NCBI RefSeq assembly: GCF_000744105.1
Contig: NZ_JQLH01000001.1
Location: 3,795,001 to 3,859,000 of the forward strand
DNA length: 64,000 nucleotides
DNA from: Maribacter forsetii DSM 18668
Lineage (GTDB): Bacteria > Bacteroidota > Bacteroidia > Flavobacteriales > Flavobacteriaceae
Direction: 5' to 3'
Under the pieces are notes generated by a model. It was not told the origin of the DNA and made no database searches. It worked only from the letters and a program-made list of their open reading frames with translations. Below, in pieces: positions 28,579-37,604 of this stretch (positions are counted from its first letter, which is position 1; the number at the start of each line of letters is the position of its first letter). A program made the translations under genes and the position numbers.

Positions 28579-31068
28579 ATGAAAAGAAAATTACTTTTAA
28601 AGTTATTGCTATTACTTTGTGTTTTTGGCTACCAAAATGCCGATGCACAAATCTTCAAAAAAAAGAAAAAAAATATTGAGCAAGAAGCCAGTAAACCATC
28701 AAAAGATAAAATTCAGCCTTATAATAAGGTGATTACCAAAGATGCCGTTAGTGATGCCGGACTCTTTACTACCCATGTAGTTGATGAGAATCACTTTTTT
28801 GAAATTCCAGATTCATTGTTCAACAAAGAAATGTTGATGGTAAGCCGTATTTCTAAAACCGCATCTGGCATTGGTTTTGGAGGCGGAAAAATAAACACTC
28901 AGGTTTTACGATGGGAAAAGAAAGATAAAAAAGTATTGCTTCGTGTAGTATCCCATGATGTGGTCGCGGCAGATTCTTTACCTGTACATGAAGCCGTTGT
29001 AAATTCAAATTTTGAACCAGTTTTATACTCATTCGACATAAAGGCCGTTCAGAAAGATTCACTTAACCCAACTACCGTTATAGAAGTAAACGATATTTTT
29101 ACCAAGGATACCAAAGCTCTTGGTATGCCAGATAGATTTAGAAAAAGATATAAAGTATCTCGTTTAGATGAAGGTAGAGGCTACATTGAATCGATCAAAA
29201 GTTATCCTTTAAATGTTGAAGTACGCCATGTAAAGACGTATTTAGCAAGTGCAGCACCTAGCAACCAAACTCTTGGTTCTATTTCTGTTGAGATAAACAA
29301 CTCAATGGTGTTGTTACCTGAAGAACAAATGAAACGCAGATATTTTGATGAACGTGTAGGATGGTTCTCTAGAGGCCAGGTTGATTACGGTTTAGAAGCT
29401 CAAGAGAGTAAGACCGTTAAATTTCTTGATAGATGGCGTTTAGAAGTAAAAGATAAAGATCTTGAAAAATATAAGAACGGTGAACTGGTAGAGCCTAAAA
29501 AACAAATTATCTATTACGTTGATAGAGCTACTCCTAAAAAATGGGTGCCGTTCATTAAACAAGGTATAGAAGATTGGCAAGTTGCCTTTGAAGCTGCTGG
29601 TTTTAAAAATGCAATTATTGCTAAAGAGCCGCCTTCTGCAGAGGAGGATCCAGAATGGTCTCCAGAAGATATTCGTTATTCCGTAGTACGTTATTTAGCA
29701 TCACCTATACCCAATGCGAACGGACCTCATGTTAGCGATCCACGTAGTGGCGAAATTTTAGAGTCTGACATTAATTGGTACCATAATGTAATGACGTTAT
29801 TGAGAAACTGGTACTTTGTACAAACAGCAGCTATTAATCCTGCGGCTAGAGGCGCTTCTTTTGATGATGATGTAATGGGTCGCCTAATTCGTTTTGTATC
29901 GTCTCATGAAGTTGGGCATACCTTAGGTTTACCACATAACATGGGTAGTAGTGTTGCGTACCCTGTAGATTCGCTTCGTTCTAAAACCTTTACAAAGAAA
30001 TTCGGCACCGCTCCATCAATTATGGATTATGCGCGTTTCAACTATATAGCTCAACCTGGTGATGAAGGTGTTGCCCTTATGCCAGATATTGGTGTCTATG
30101 ACAAATACGCTATTAAATGGGGATACAAGCCTATTTTAAACACTACTGCAGAAGAAGAAAAATCTACTCTAGACAAATGGATCATTGCACACGCAGGAGA
30201 TCCTCTATATCGTTTTGGACACCAACAGGTAGGTGATATCGTTGATCCTAGCTCACAAACCGAAGATTTAGGTGATGATGCCATGAAAGCTAGTGAATAT
30301 GGTATTGCCAATCTTAAAAGGATTGTTCCAAAATTAATTGAGTGGACCACAGAAGACGGTAAAACTTATGAGGATCTGGACAAGTTATACGGTCAGGTAT
30401 TCTCTCAATTCAACAGGTATATGGGGCACGTCTCTAATAACATTGGCGGAGTTTATGAAAACCATAAGACCTACGATCAAGAAGGTGCCGTCTATACAGC
30501 AGTAGCAAAAGAGAAACAACAAAGAGCAATGGCCTTTCTTCAAGAGCAGCTATTCAAAACCCCAATATGGATGCTTGACCAAGATATTCTGGAACGTACA
30601 GAGTACTCTGGCTTCTTAGAGCAAATGAGATCTATGCAAGTGCGTACACTAAACAATGTATTAAGCTTAGGAAAGATGGCGAGGTTAATTGAAAATGAAA
30701 CCATAGATCAATCTGAAGCATATGCTCTTACTCAAATGATGAGTGAATTAAGAAAAGGAATATGGTCTGAAGCCAAAAACGGTAAAGCTGTAGACACCTA
30801 TAGAAGAAACTTACAAAAAGCCCACATTGATCGCTTAGCGTATTTATTAACAGCAGACAATCAAGCGAAAGCATCTGATTTTGGTGGCTACAGAAAATCA
30901 ACAGTTGTCAACACTAGCCAATCTGACATAAGGACTATTGCAAGGGCAGAACTGAACATTTTAAAGCGCGATATTAGAAATGCACGCAATAGAACTTCAG
31001 ATATGATGACAAAATATCATTACGACGATGTTTCTGAGCGTATTAACGTCATTTTAGACCCTAAATAA
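28579..31068 (+). CDS. secreted zinc-dependent metalloprotease (DUF5117/DUF5118/DUF4953 type)
   Basis: The protein is about 829 residues from the ATG at 28579; the frame extends upstream only with a TTG start, and the signal peptide begins at this ATG (ending ADAQ). A short basic stretch (KKKKK) follows. Domain order is DUF5118-like (about 30-75), DUF5117-like (about 80-270) and a catalytic metzincin-like part with HEVGHTLGLPHN (His443, Glu444, His447, His453). MDYARFNY is the expected Met-turn region. The C-terminal DUF4953-like helical domain follows. The substrate is unknown. It is probably exported to the periplasm or surface. Confidence 0.92.
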   Translation: MKRKLLLKLLLLLCVFGYQNADAQIFKKKKKNIEQEASKPSKDKIQPYNKVITKDAVSDAGLFTTHVVDENHFFEIPDSLFNKEMLMVSRISKTASGIGFGGGKINTQVLRWEKKDKKVLLRVVSHDVVAADSLPVHEAVVNSNFEPVLYSFDIKAVQKDSLNPTTVIEVNDIFTKDTKALGMPDRFRKRYKVSRLDEGRGYIESIKSYPLNVEVRHVKTYLASAAPSNQTLGSISVEINNSMVLLPEEQMKRRYFDERVGWFSRGQVDYGLEAQESKTVKFLDRWRLEVKDKDLEKYKNGELVEPKKQIIYYVDRATPKKWVPFIKQGIEDWQVAFEAAGFKNAIIAKEPPSAEEDPEWSPEDIRYSVVRYLASPIPNANGPHVSDPRSGEILESDINWYHNVMTLLRNWYFVQTAAINPAARGASFDDDVMGRLIRFVSSHEVGHTLGLPHNMGSSVAYPVDSLRSKTFTKKFGTAPSIMDYARFNYIAQPGDEGVALMPDIGVYDKYAIKWGYKPILNTTAEEEKSTLDKWIIAHAGDPLYRFGHQQVGDIVDPSSQTEDLGDDAMKASEYGIANLKRIVPKLIEWTTEDGKTYEDLDKLYGQVFSQFNRYMGHVSNNIGGVYENHKTYDQEGAVYTAVAKEKQQRAMAFLQEQLFKTPIWMLDQDILERTEYSGFLEQMRSMQVRTLNNVLSLGKMARLIENETIDQSEAYALTQMMSELRKGIWSEAKNGKAVDTYRRNLQKAHIDRLAYLLTADNQAKASDFGGYRKSTVVNTSQSDIRTIARAELNILKRDIRNARNRTSDMMTKYHYDDVSERINVILDPK

Positions 31069-31168
31069 AATGTTGTTGAAATAGCAATTCCGAACCTATA
31101 TCGATGAAAAACCAATATCACCGACGAATGAAATGTATTAACCACATTTTAAATATTCTAGACATCAA

Positions 31169-31199
31169 AAAAAGCCCATTACACAACAATGGGCTTTTT
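31169..31199 (+). terminator. terminator of the metalloprotease gene
   Basis: AAAAAGCCCATT (31169-31180) pairs perfectly with AATGGGCTTTTT (31188-31199), a twelve-pair stem with a seven-base loop ending in a T-run. Confidence 0.9.
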
Positions 31200-31248
31200 C
31201 ATGCGTTATTCTTTTTTAGATTAGCAATGAATTTAAAACCCCCAAATC

Positions 31249-31428
31249 ATGACCAATAAATTTAAAAGTCTTATTTACTTAGCTTGTTTCATTTGTGCAT
31301 CTGTTGTATACTACCAAAATACGAATGATAATGTACAAGAAGAAATTGTAACTAACACGTACGATCAAGAAGCTGACATCGTTATTAACCCTTACAAAAC
31401 AATGGAGGGAAGAACACCAGCAAATTAA
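31249..31428 (+). CDS. small exported or membrane-anchored protein
   Basis: A 59-residue frame starts MTNKFKSLIYLACFICASVV, which looks like a signal anchor with a possible cleavage or lipid site, and continues with a short acidic tail (about residues 25-59). It is too short to place in a family. Support is its position between two clean terminators (31199 and 31482) and a sensible N-terminal hydrophobic segment. Its role is unknown. Confidence 0.55.
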   Translation: MTNKFKSLIYLACFICASVVYYQNTNDNVQEEIVTNTYDQEADIVINPYKTMEGRTPAN

Positions 31429-31452
31429 AGCATTAACAACATTTACCTACTT

Positions 31453-31482
31453 AAAAGCGCGGCTACCTACAGCTGCGCTTTT
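31453..31482 (+). terminator. terminator of the small protein gene
   Basis: AAAAGCGCGGCT (31453-31464) pairs with AGCTGCGCTTTT (31471-31482) with one G-U pair and a six-base loop, followed by T. Confidence 0.85.
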
Positions 31483-31590
31483 TTATTTTAAACACTTTAC
31501 CTAGCCGTTAAATTTTTACTAAAATAAGGTATGGACTTAAACCATACGGAAAAATTCATGTCAAAGAAACAAATACATAAAACAATAGAC

Positions 31591-32046
31591 ATGAAAAAAA
31601 TAATATTGGCCATTTTAGTAATGGCAGGAATTTCAGCAACGGCACAAGATCATAACAGGAAAGGTAAAAGAAGCGACATGAAGGATTTGACTCCTGTACA
31701 AATTGCTACTTTACAGACTAAAAAAATGACCTTGGCTTTAGATTTAAACGAATCGCAACAGGCAAAAATCAAAACCATTCTTACCGAAGATGCTACAGCT
31801 AGAAAAGCAAAAATGGAAGAGCGAAAAGCTAATAAAGAAGATGGTAAAAAAGTTTTGACCGCAGATGAGAAATACGCTATGCAAAATGATCGTTTAGACC
31901 ATCAAATTGCACGTAAAGAGCAAATGAAATCTATTCTTGACACGGATCAATATGAGAAGTGGGTAAAAATTGATGGCAGAAAAAAAATGCGTGGTAAGGG
32001 AAAAAATCGTGGTAACGAAAAAGAAAAACGCTCTTCTAAACAATAG
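31591..32046 (+). CDS. periplasmic Spy/DUF4890-like protein
   Basis: The protein is 151 residues from the ATG at 31591, chosen because the signal peptide MKKIILAILVMAGISATAQ starts there; the frame also opens at ATG 31531. The mature protein is a highly charged helix pair with a LTPVQIATLQTKKMTLALDL motif and KTILTEDATARKAK, plus a Lys/Arg-rich tail (KKMRGKGKNRG). This recalls Spy/CpxP-like LTxxQ chaperones or DUF4890 proteins. Function is inferred only: perhaps a periplasmic chaperone or metal-stress protein. Confidence 0.7.
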   Translation: MKKIILAILVMAGISATAQDHNRKGKRSDMKDLTPVQIATLQTKKMTLALDLNESQQAKIKTILTEDATARKAKMEERKANKEDGKKVLTADEKYAMQNDRLDHQIARKEQMKSILDTDQYEKWVKIDGRKKMRGKGKNRGNEKEKRSSKQ

Positions 32047-32067
32047 ATATTTAATAAAATAGATAAA

Positions 32068-32094
32068 AAAAGGCTTGCTTTCAGCAGGTCTTTT
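32068..32094 (+). terminator. imperfect terminator after the Spy-like gene
   Basis: AAAAGGCTTGC (32068-32078) pairs with GCAGGTCTTTT (32084-32094) allowing two G-U pairs, and ends in T. Confidence 0.65.
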
Positions 32095-32243
32095 CTGCAT
32101 TTAATCGACCTCCAATTTTTACCTAATCCTTAATAAAAAACAGCATTAAGCGTATAAATGATTCATTCATGGATGAATTTGAATACTTAACCAATAAATT
32201 TTATGACTGCGCTTTTATTAAGGTACTTAGTTAATTCGAAATC

Positions 32244-32274
32244 GAGATCAATTTAATTTTTAACCATTGATCTC
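32244..32274 (+). promoter_or_regulatory. perfect inverted repeat upstream of the DUF2194 gene
   Basis: GAGATCAAT (32244-32252) and ATTGATCTC (32266-32274) form a nine-pair inverted repeat 26 bases before the ATG at 32301, followed by only a weak T-run. It could be an operator, an RNA leader hairpin or a leftover terminator; the sequence does not decide. The surrounding gap (32047-32300) holds a 21-codon frame at 32169-32234 that I do not consider a convincing gene. Confidence 0.4.
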
Positions 32275-32300
32275 TCTTTTGAAATTCAAGATACTAAGCC

Positions 32301-35300
32301 ATGATAGCAAAAAAATTAGGTTATTTAGCACTACTTATAGCCTTAAGTCTTTTGACAGGTTGTCAACAAGAACTGTATAAGTCTAACAATAAATTTAATA
32401 TTCCGGAAAAAAGTACAGAAGAACCTCTTGTGCAATTTTTAATAGAGCCTACCAATTATAGCGCTATTATAGAAACCGAGAATCTAGCAAAGGCTTTTGA
32501 CTATTCTAAAATTGCCCATAAAACTTTATGGATCAATCAGTTTAACGAGAAACTAAACATCTCGCCTACTACAAGAGTCGTAACGCTACACGAAACTGCC
32601 GGTTTAAGTACTATTGCCATAGATAGCCTTTTAAAGTTTGTTTCTAAAGGTGGTACATTATTAGTCACCAAAGCCGCAAAAGATGAACGTATGTCTTACT
32701 TCTTTGGAATGACCCCAGATGCGGACTGGAGCACAAACAGAGAGGCTTCTGGCCTATTCTTCAACAAAGCTCTTTTTCCAGGCATGCATGGACGTGGATT
32801 TGATAACAAAACGGTTCACCTTGGCTTTGACAGCTCTAATTTTTCTAGCAATGTAAATGTTTTAGTCACCGCACATAACAACCAAGATTATCCCGTTTTA
32901 ATAGAAAATAGAATTGGTAACGGAAAAGTGATTCTGTACAACTCATCTCAAATTCTTAAAAAAGAAATGAGAGGTCTTCTATTTTCTGCCAGTCTATTAG
33001 GTTTAGAAGGTATTCCTTACCCTATTGCAAATATTGGAACATTATTTCTAGATGACTTTCCTTCGTCCATGTATAATGATAATGGAAAAGCGATCAACGT
33101 ACAACAAGGTATCAGCAAATCTGAGATGTTAAAAGCTGATTGGTGGCCTAAAATGAAAGCACTAGCTCAAGAAGAAGACATTAAATACTCTGCCTATGTA
33201 ACTTTTAATGCCAACGAGAAAAATAACGGTGACCCCACTTTTAAAAATTGGGACCAAACAGGTTTGCTAGACGGTAAAAATGAAAGTGGTACTAATAAGT
33301 GGCTTACAAATGAATTTACCAATAGAGGTCATGAGCTTGGTTTTCGTGGTTATAACGACCTTCCCCTATCTAAAAAATTATGGAAAGATACGGACCTCAT
33401 TTTAGACAATACCAAAGCATCAAGAGAAAAGTGGGAAGATGATGTATCAAAAACACTACCTAGTTCATACGTTGCTCCAGATAATCAAATAGACAGTCTA
33501 GGCCTTATAGCTCTAAAGAAAGGATTTCCTAGTTTAAACTTTTTACACACTTCTTTTTTAGGAGACGTATATGAAGGTGGCAATAGAGAATTTGACCCAG
33601 ACCCTTTAAATAACAGATTTTTTGATTACCCTCGATTAAGTAGCGGCTATACCATATCACAAAAAGAACAATGGGCAATAGAATCTACATACTTATATAC
33701 CGGTATTTGGTCTCATGTTTTACATACTAATGATATTTTAAAGATAGGTAGTACAACAAATGCTATTGGTGAATTAAAAAAGCACATTGTTGATTACAAA
33801 AAAAGACACCCTTACATGAAGTTTCTAACTGCCAAACAGTCTACAGAAGCAGCAATGGACTGGCGTTACCAAAGTATTCGTCACCTAACTTACGAAGGCC
33901 AATACGAGGTCTCTAGCTCTTTAAATTCTGATGAAAAAAAAGACTCTTATTGGTTAATGTATGTTGAGGAACATAACAATGTAAAAGTGCATGAAAAACT
34001 ATTCTTTGACCAGGTAGAATTTTCTTCGGTTCCTTTACTGAACGGTTTTCTATATAGCATTAAAACGAATTCACCCAATATAAGCGTACCAGATATTCGT
34101 CCAGAAATCAGAACCTTAATTGGAACTACCTCAACTTTAATAACCAACACCAAAAGCGACTATAAATCTTATAATAAGAGTAAACAAACTATGGTTCCGC
34201 TGAAACAAAAAATCAACAGATTAGTTGTTGAGGAAAAAACAGAAGAGGCAACAACCTTAATGGAGAAATTATTTAAGAACAACAAATTCATAAACACGCA
34301 ACAGATTGTCAGTTACGCAGAGGGTATGGAGGAACAAGGTAAAACCGATGAACTTTGGTCTCAATTAAACAGTTTATACTTAAAAAATCCTTCTAGCTCT
34401 TATGCAGATTTCTCTAGAGACATTAGCTCAGTAAGCGATTATCCTTCGCTTAAGGTTAAAAAAATGTGGATGGAAAGGCAGATGGAATGGGGAAAAAATG
34501 ATATAACCATTTTAAAAGAATACTACCAGAATTTTAATACCGAAGACAACACAGAAATCATAGAACAGGTTTTGGAAGTATTATACACTCTAGAACCTAC
34601 TGAAAATAATAAGTTGACCTATTATGAATTTATAGTGAACTCTAATAATGAAGACCTTCTGAAGAAACTAGATAATATTGAACCATGTAGTATTTCCAAT
34701 AAAGACTTAGCCACTTCTATAAGCCAGATATATGCTGATAAACTAAATTTTGAAACGGCAGAGCAATGGCAAAAATGTGGCAATATTTCTGCTGAAACCG
34801 TTAAAGAATGGAAAGAAAAAACAAAGACAATAGCTAGTAAGAAATTTACGGATTTTGAATATTACGTTAGGTATTTGTTGGTCAACGACCCAGATAAAGC
34901 GGTTGAAGAATTACAGGATATTGAAACATGTAGACCAGACCTCATAAGAACATCTAAAAACATAGCATTGTTATTTGCACAATACACACAATACCAAAAA
35001 GCTTTGGACTGGAGTACTTGTACGAACACCATACCAATTAGAAATATTTTAGATTGGAACCTAGAGTATGCGAATGGTAGATACCTAAACAAAGTATATG
35101 CAAACCATATAGAGAAAAACCCTAAAGACTATAACACCATGAACCACATGGTAAAACTGTTATTATTAAAAGGTGATGTTGCGGGCGCTGGTGAAATTGC
35201 AGTAAATATACCACCATCTAAAATTGATCCCGATTTTAAAATTGCATTTAATAACGAAGTAAAATCAAAATCTGATGAAAAGCAGTCGCTATACATTAGT

Positions 35301-36230
35301 AAGTTCAAAATATTAATGGATGATGCCATTGTCAAAAAATCAGAAATTGAATCTCGAAAAAAGAAAGGTCATTCCATAGGGCTTACCTCTACAGCAATAG
35401 CGGATGAATTCAACCCAACACTATTGAATAATGCTTTTCACTTTGGTTTCTATAATAAAAAGCTAGATTTTCACCAATTCTCTATAGTTCAAGGTACGGC
35501 ATATACCATTTTAAAAGATACGATTGTACCTAATGATATTGGCAGGGATTTATTAGGCCTAGAATATGTCTATAAAAAAGAATCTGATCAAAAAAGGCCA
35601 TTTTATGTTGGCGCAAGAATTGAGATGGACAACTTTAATAAAGTATTCTTCCATTTTAAATCTGGCATAGATTTTATTGGCGACACCAACAAATCTTCTT
35701 TAGGCATAAAAGCGCATCCTGTTACAACAGGTCCTGGGTATGATTTAAATATTTACGACATACAAGTTAAAGCGGCACAGGAGTTTGAATATTCATCTAA
35801 TTTAAACCACGAGTTTTATATTAAAGCCGATTATTATACCGATAGTCAATATTATGCTATTGGTGGTACACGCGTAGAATATAACTTATTGAATTTAAAT
35901 AAGTTTAAACTAGGACCGTTAGTTGAAGGTGCTTACGGTGTAGGTTCTGAAGATAGACGAAACGGATTCCCATACTGGCTAACAGAAGATAGACTTTTTG
36001 CCGGTGGTGGATTGCAATTTCAACTTGGCAATGATGATTCTGATTTTAACCTGAAGAGTGATTTCTCTCTTTTTGCCGAGCAAGATGAAGATAGCTTTCA
36101 TCGCTATGAAGGTGAATTATCATATAGAATTAAAAACTTCACCACTATTAACCTAAACTACTCTTACTTTACAATTGACAAGTTTTTCTCAAATGTTGTT
36201 CAAGTAGGTATTCAGTATAATTTTAAATAG
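32301..36230 (+). CDS. DUF2194 deacetylase-like / helical-repeat / outer-membrane barrel fusion lipoprotein
   Basis: This 1309-residue protein has a lipobox ending at Cys21 (LLTGC). Residues about 40-620 look like DUF2194, a PelA-like TIM-barrel domain related to polysaccharide deacetylases; note LFLDDFPSS with Asp251-Asp252 and NRGHELGFRGYND. Residues about 640-1030 are charged helical repeats like the TPR part of PelB/BcsC/PgaA. Residues about 1035-1309 are a beta-barrel-like stretch of alternating aromatic strands (FYVGARIEMD, EFYIKADYYTD, FTTINLNYSYF) ending GIQYNFK. The parts suggest a one-protein exopolysaccharide modification and export unit. No glycosyltransferase is adjacent. All functional statements are inference; the first domain is the best supported. 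Confidence 0.75.
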   Translation: MIAKKLGYLALLIALSLLTGCQQELYKSNNKFNIPEKSTEEPLVQFLIEPTNYSAIIETENLAKAFDYSKIAHKTLWINQFNEKLNISPTTRVVTLHETAGLSTIAIDSLLKFVSKGGTLLVTKAAKDERMSYFFGMTPDADWSTNREASGLFFNKALFPGMHGRGFDNKTVHLGFDSSNFSSNVNVLVTAHNNQDYPVLIENRIGNGKVILYNSSQILKKEMRGLLFSASLLGLEGIPYPIANIGTLFLDDFPSSMYNDNGKAINVQQGISKSEMLKADWWPKMKALAQEEDIKYSAYVTFNANEKNNGDPTFKNWDQTGLLDGKNESGTNKWLTNEFTNRGHELGFRGYNDLPLSKKLWKDTDLILDNTKASREKWEDDVSKTLPSSYVAPDNQIDSLGLIALKKGFPSLNFLHTSFLGDVYEGGNREFDPDPLNNRFFDYPRLSSGYTISQKEQWAIESTYLYTGIWSHVLHTNDILKIGSTTNAIGELKKHIVDYKKRHPYMKFLTAKQSTEAAMDWRYQSIRHLTYEGQYEVSSSLNSDEKKDSYWLMYVEEHNNVKVHEKLFFDQVEFSSVPLLNGFLYSIKTNSPNISVPDIRPEIRTLIGTTSTLITNTKSDYKSYNKSKQTMVPLKQKINRLVVEEKTEEATTLMEKLFKNNKFINTQQIVSYAEGMEEQGKTDELWSQLNSLYLKNPSSSYADFSRDISSVSDYPSLKVKKMWMERQMEWGKNDITILKEYYQNFNTEDNTEIIEQVLEVLYTLEPTENNKLTYYEFIVNSNNEDLLKKLDNIEPCSISNKDLATSISQIYADKLNFETAEQWQKCGNISAETVKEWKEKTKTIASKKFTDFEYYVRYLLVNDPDKAVEELQDIETCRPDLIRTSKNIALLFAQYTQYQKALDWSTCTNTIPIRNILDWNLEYANGRYLNKVYANHIEKNPKDYNTMNHMVKLLLLKGDVAGAGEIAVNIPPSKIDPDFKIAFNNEVKSKSDEKQSLYISKFKILMDDAIVKKSEIESRKKKGHSIGLTSTAIADEFNPTLLNNAFHFGFYNKKLDFHQFSIVQGTAYTILKDTIVPNDIGRDLLGLEYVYKKESDQKRPFYVGARIEMDNFNKVFFHFKSGIDFIGDTNKSSLGIKAHPVTTGPGYDLNIYDIQVKAAQEFEYSSNLNHEFYIKADYYTDSQYYAIGGTRVEYNLLNLNKFKLGPLVEGAYGVGSEDRRNGFPYWLTEDRLFAGGGLQFQLGNDDSDFNLKSDFSLFAEQDEDSFHRYEGELSYRIKNFTTINLNYSYFTIDKFFSNVVQVGIQYNFK

Positions 36231-36249
36231 TATTATAACTAACTCAAAT

Positions 36250-36279
36250 AAAAAGAGCCCTCAATTGAGGGCTCTTTTT
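36250..36279. terminator. perfect palindromic bidirectional terminator
   Basis: AAAAAGAGCCCTCAA (36250-36264) and its exact reverse complement (36265-36279) form a perfect palindrome between the convergent genes ending at 36230 and 36305. A- and T-runs flank both sides, so it can act in both directions. Confidence 0.9.
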
Positions 36280-36304
36280 AATATTTTACATTAGTAAACT
36301 TACA

Positions 36305-37585
36305 CTATAAATCTATTTCTTTCAACGCATTTATAGTAGCATCTAAATCTTCATAACTCAAAGCATCATTTAGAAAATAACTTTCAAAAGCACTTGGCGG
36401 CAAGTAAACCCCGCGTTCTAACATACCGTGAAAGTATTTCTTGAACGTTTCATTATTACCTTTTGCAGAAGAAGTAAAATCTACAACTGGCTCATCAGTA
36501 AAATGTACAGATATCATACTACCATAACGGTTAATTTGATGTGCTACCTTTTTCTCTGTCAACACTTCTGCAATGCCTTTATGTAAGTATTCTGCTTTTT
36601 TAGCCAGACTTTTAAATACTTCAGGGTTATTGTTCAATTCGGTCAACATAGCCAAACCTGCGCTCATGGCCAACGGATTACCACTTAAGGTACCTGCTTG
36701 ATAAACAGGACCATCTGGTGCTAGAAAATCCATGATTTCTGTTCTAGCCGCAAAAGCGCCTACTGGCAATCCGCCACCTATAACTTTACCGTAAGTAACG
36801 ATATCAGCTTTAATATCCAGAACTTCCTGTGCTCCGCCTTTCGCTAAACGAAATCCTGTCATCACCTCATCGAAAATCAATAGAATTCCCTCTTGAGTAC
36901 AAATGTCACGTAACCCTTTCATAAAAGCATCCGTAGGTACAATACACCCCATATTACCAGCAATTGGCTCAATGATGATGGCAGCCAATTCACCTTTATT
37001 GGCTTGTACCAATTCTTTTACTCCTGCTAAATCATTGTAATCTGCCAACAAGGTATCTTTTGCGGTACCCTGAGTAACACCTGGGCTGTTAGGGCTACCA
37101 AAAGTAACGGCACCACTACCAGCTTGAATCAAAAACGAATCTGAATGACCGTGATAACAACCGGCAAATTTTATAATCTTATCCTTACCTGTATATCCCC
37201 TTGCCAAACGAACTGCACTCATGCAAGCTTCTGTTCCGCTGTTCACAAACCTAATTTTATCCATATTAGGCACCATAGAGATAGCCAATTTCGCAAGCTC
37301 TGTCTCTATTTCAGTTGGCATACCAAACGATGTACCGTTCTGAGCTTTCTCTACCACTGCATTTATTACAGGCTCATGGGCATGACCCAATATTAACGGA
37401 CCCCAAGATGCGATATAGTCAATTAGCTTATTACCATCTTCATCATACAAATAAGCACCTTTGGCTTTCTTTACAAAAATGGGATCTCCACCAACCGCTT
37501 TAAATGCTCTTACAGGTGAATTTACTCCGCCAGGTATATATTTCTTTGCCTCTGCAAACAGGGCGCTACTTCTCTGATAAATCAT
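36305..37585 (-). CDS. hemL: glutamate-1-semialdehyde 2,1-aminomutase
   Basis: The protein is about 426 residues from the ATG at 37585. The frame extends to a TTG at 37630, which would overlap the upstream gene, while homologues begin around MIYQRSSALF. This PLP enzyme makes 5-aminolevulinate, the heme precursor, from glutamate-1-semialdehyde. Signatures: PGGVNSPVRAFKAVGG, NSGTEACMSAVRLARG, LLIFDEVMTGFR, and the PLP lysine in TYGKVIGGGLPVGAF. It lies 19 bases after the glucosaminidase gene on the same strand, so co-transcription is likely. Confidence 0.97.
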   Translation of the reverse strand: MIYQRSSALFAEAKKYIPGGVNSPVRAFKAVGGDPIFVKKAKGAYLYDEDGNKLIDYIASWGPLILGHAHEPVINAVVEKAQNGTSFGMPTEIETELAKLAISMVPNMDKIRFVNSGTEACMSAVRLARGYTGKDKIIKFAGCYHGHSDSFLIQAGSGAVTFGSPNSPGVTQGTAKDTLLADYNDLAGVKELVQANKGELAAIIIEPIAGNMGCIVPTDAFMKGLRDICTQEGILLIFDEVMTGFRLAKGGAQEVLDIKADIVTYGKVIGGGLPVGAFAARTEIMDFLAPDGPVYQAGTLSGNPLAMSAGLAMLTELNNNPEVFKSLAKKAEYLHKGIAEVLTEKKVAHQINRYGSMISVHFTDEPVVDFTSSAKGNNETFKKYFHGMLERGVYLPPSAFESYFLNDALSYEDLDATINALKEIDL

Positions 37586-37604
37586 TCTCTTATTCGATTT
37601 TCTG

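Noticed and set aside
32169..32234. 21-codon frame upstream of the DUF2194 gene
   Set aside because: Too short, no ribosome-binding signal and no similarity to known leader peptides that I can see.
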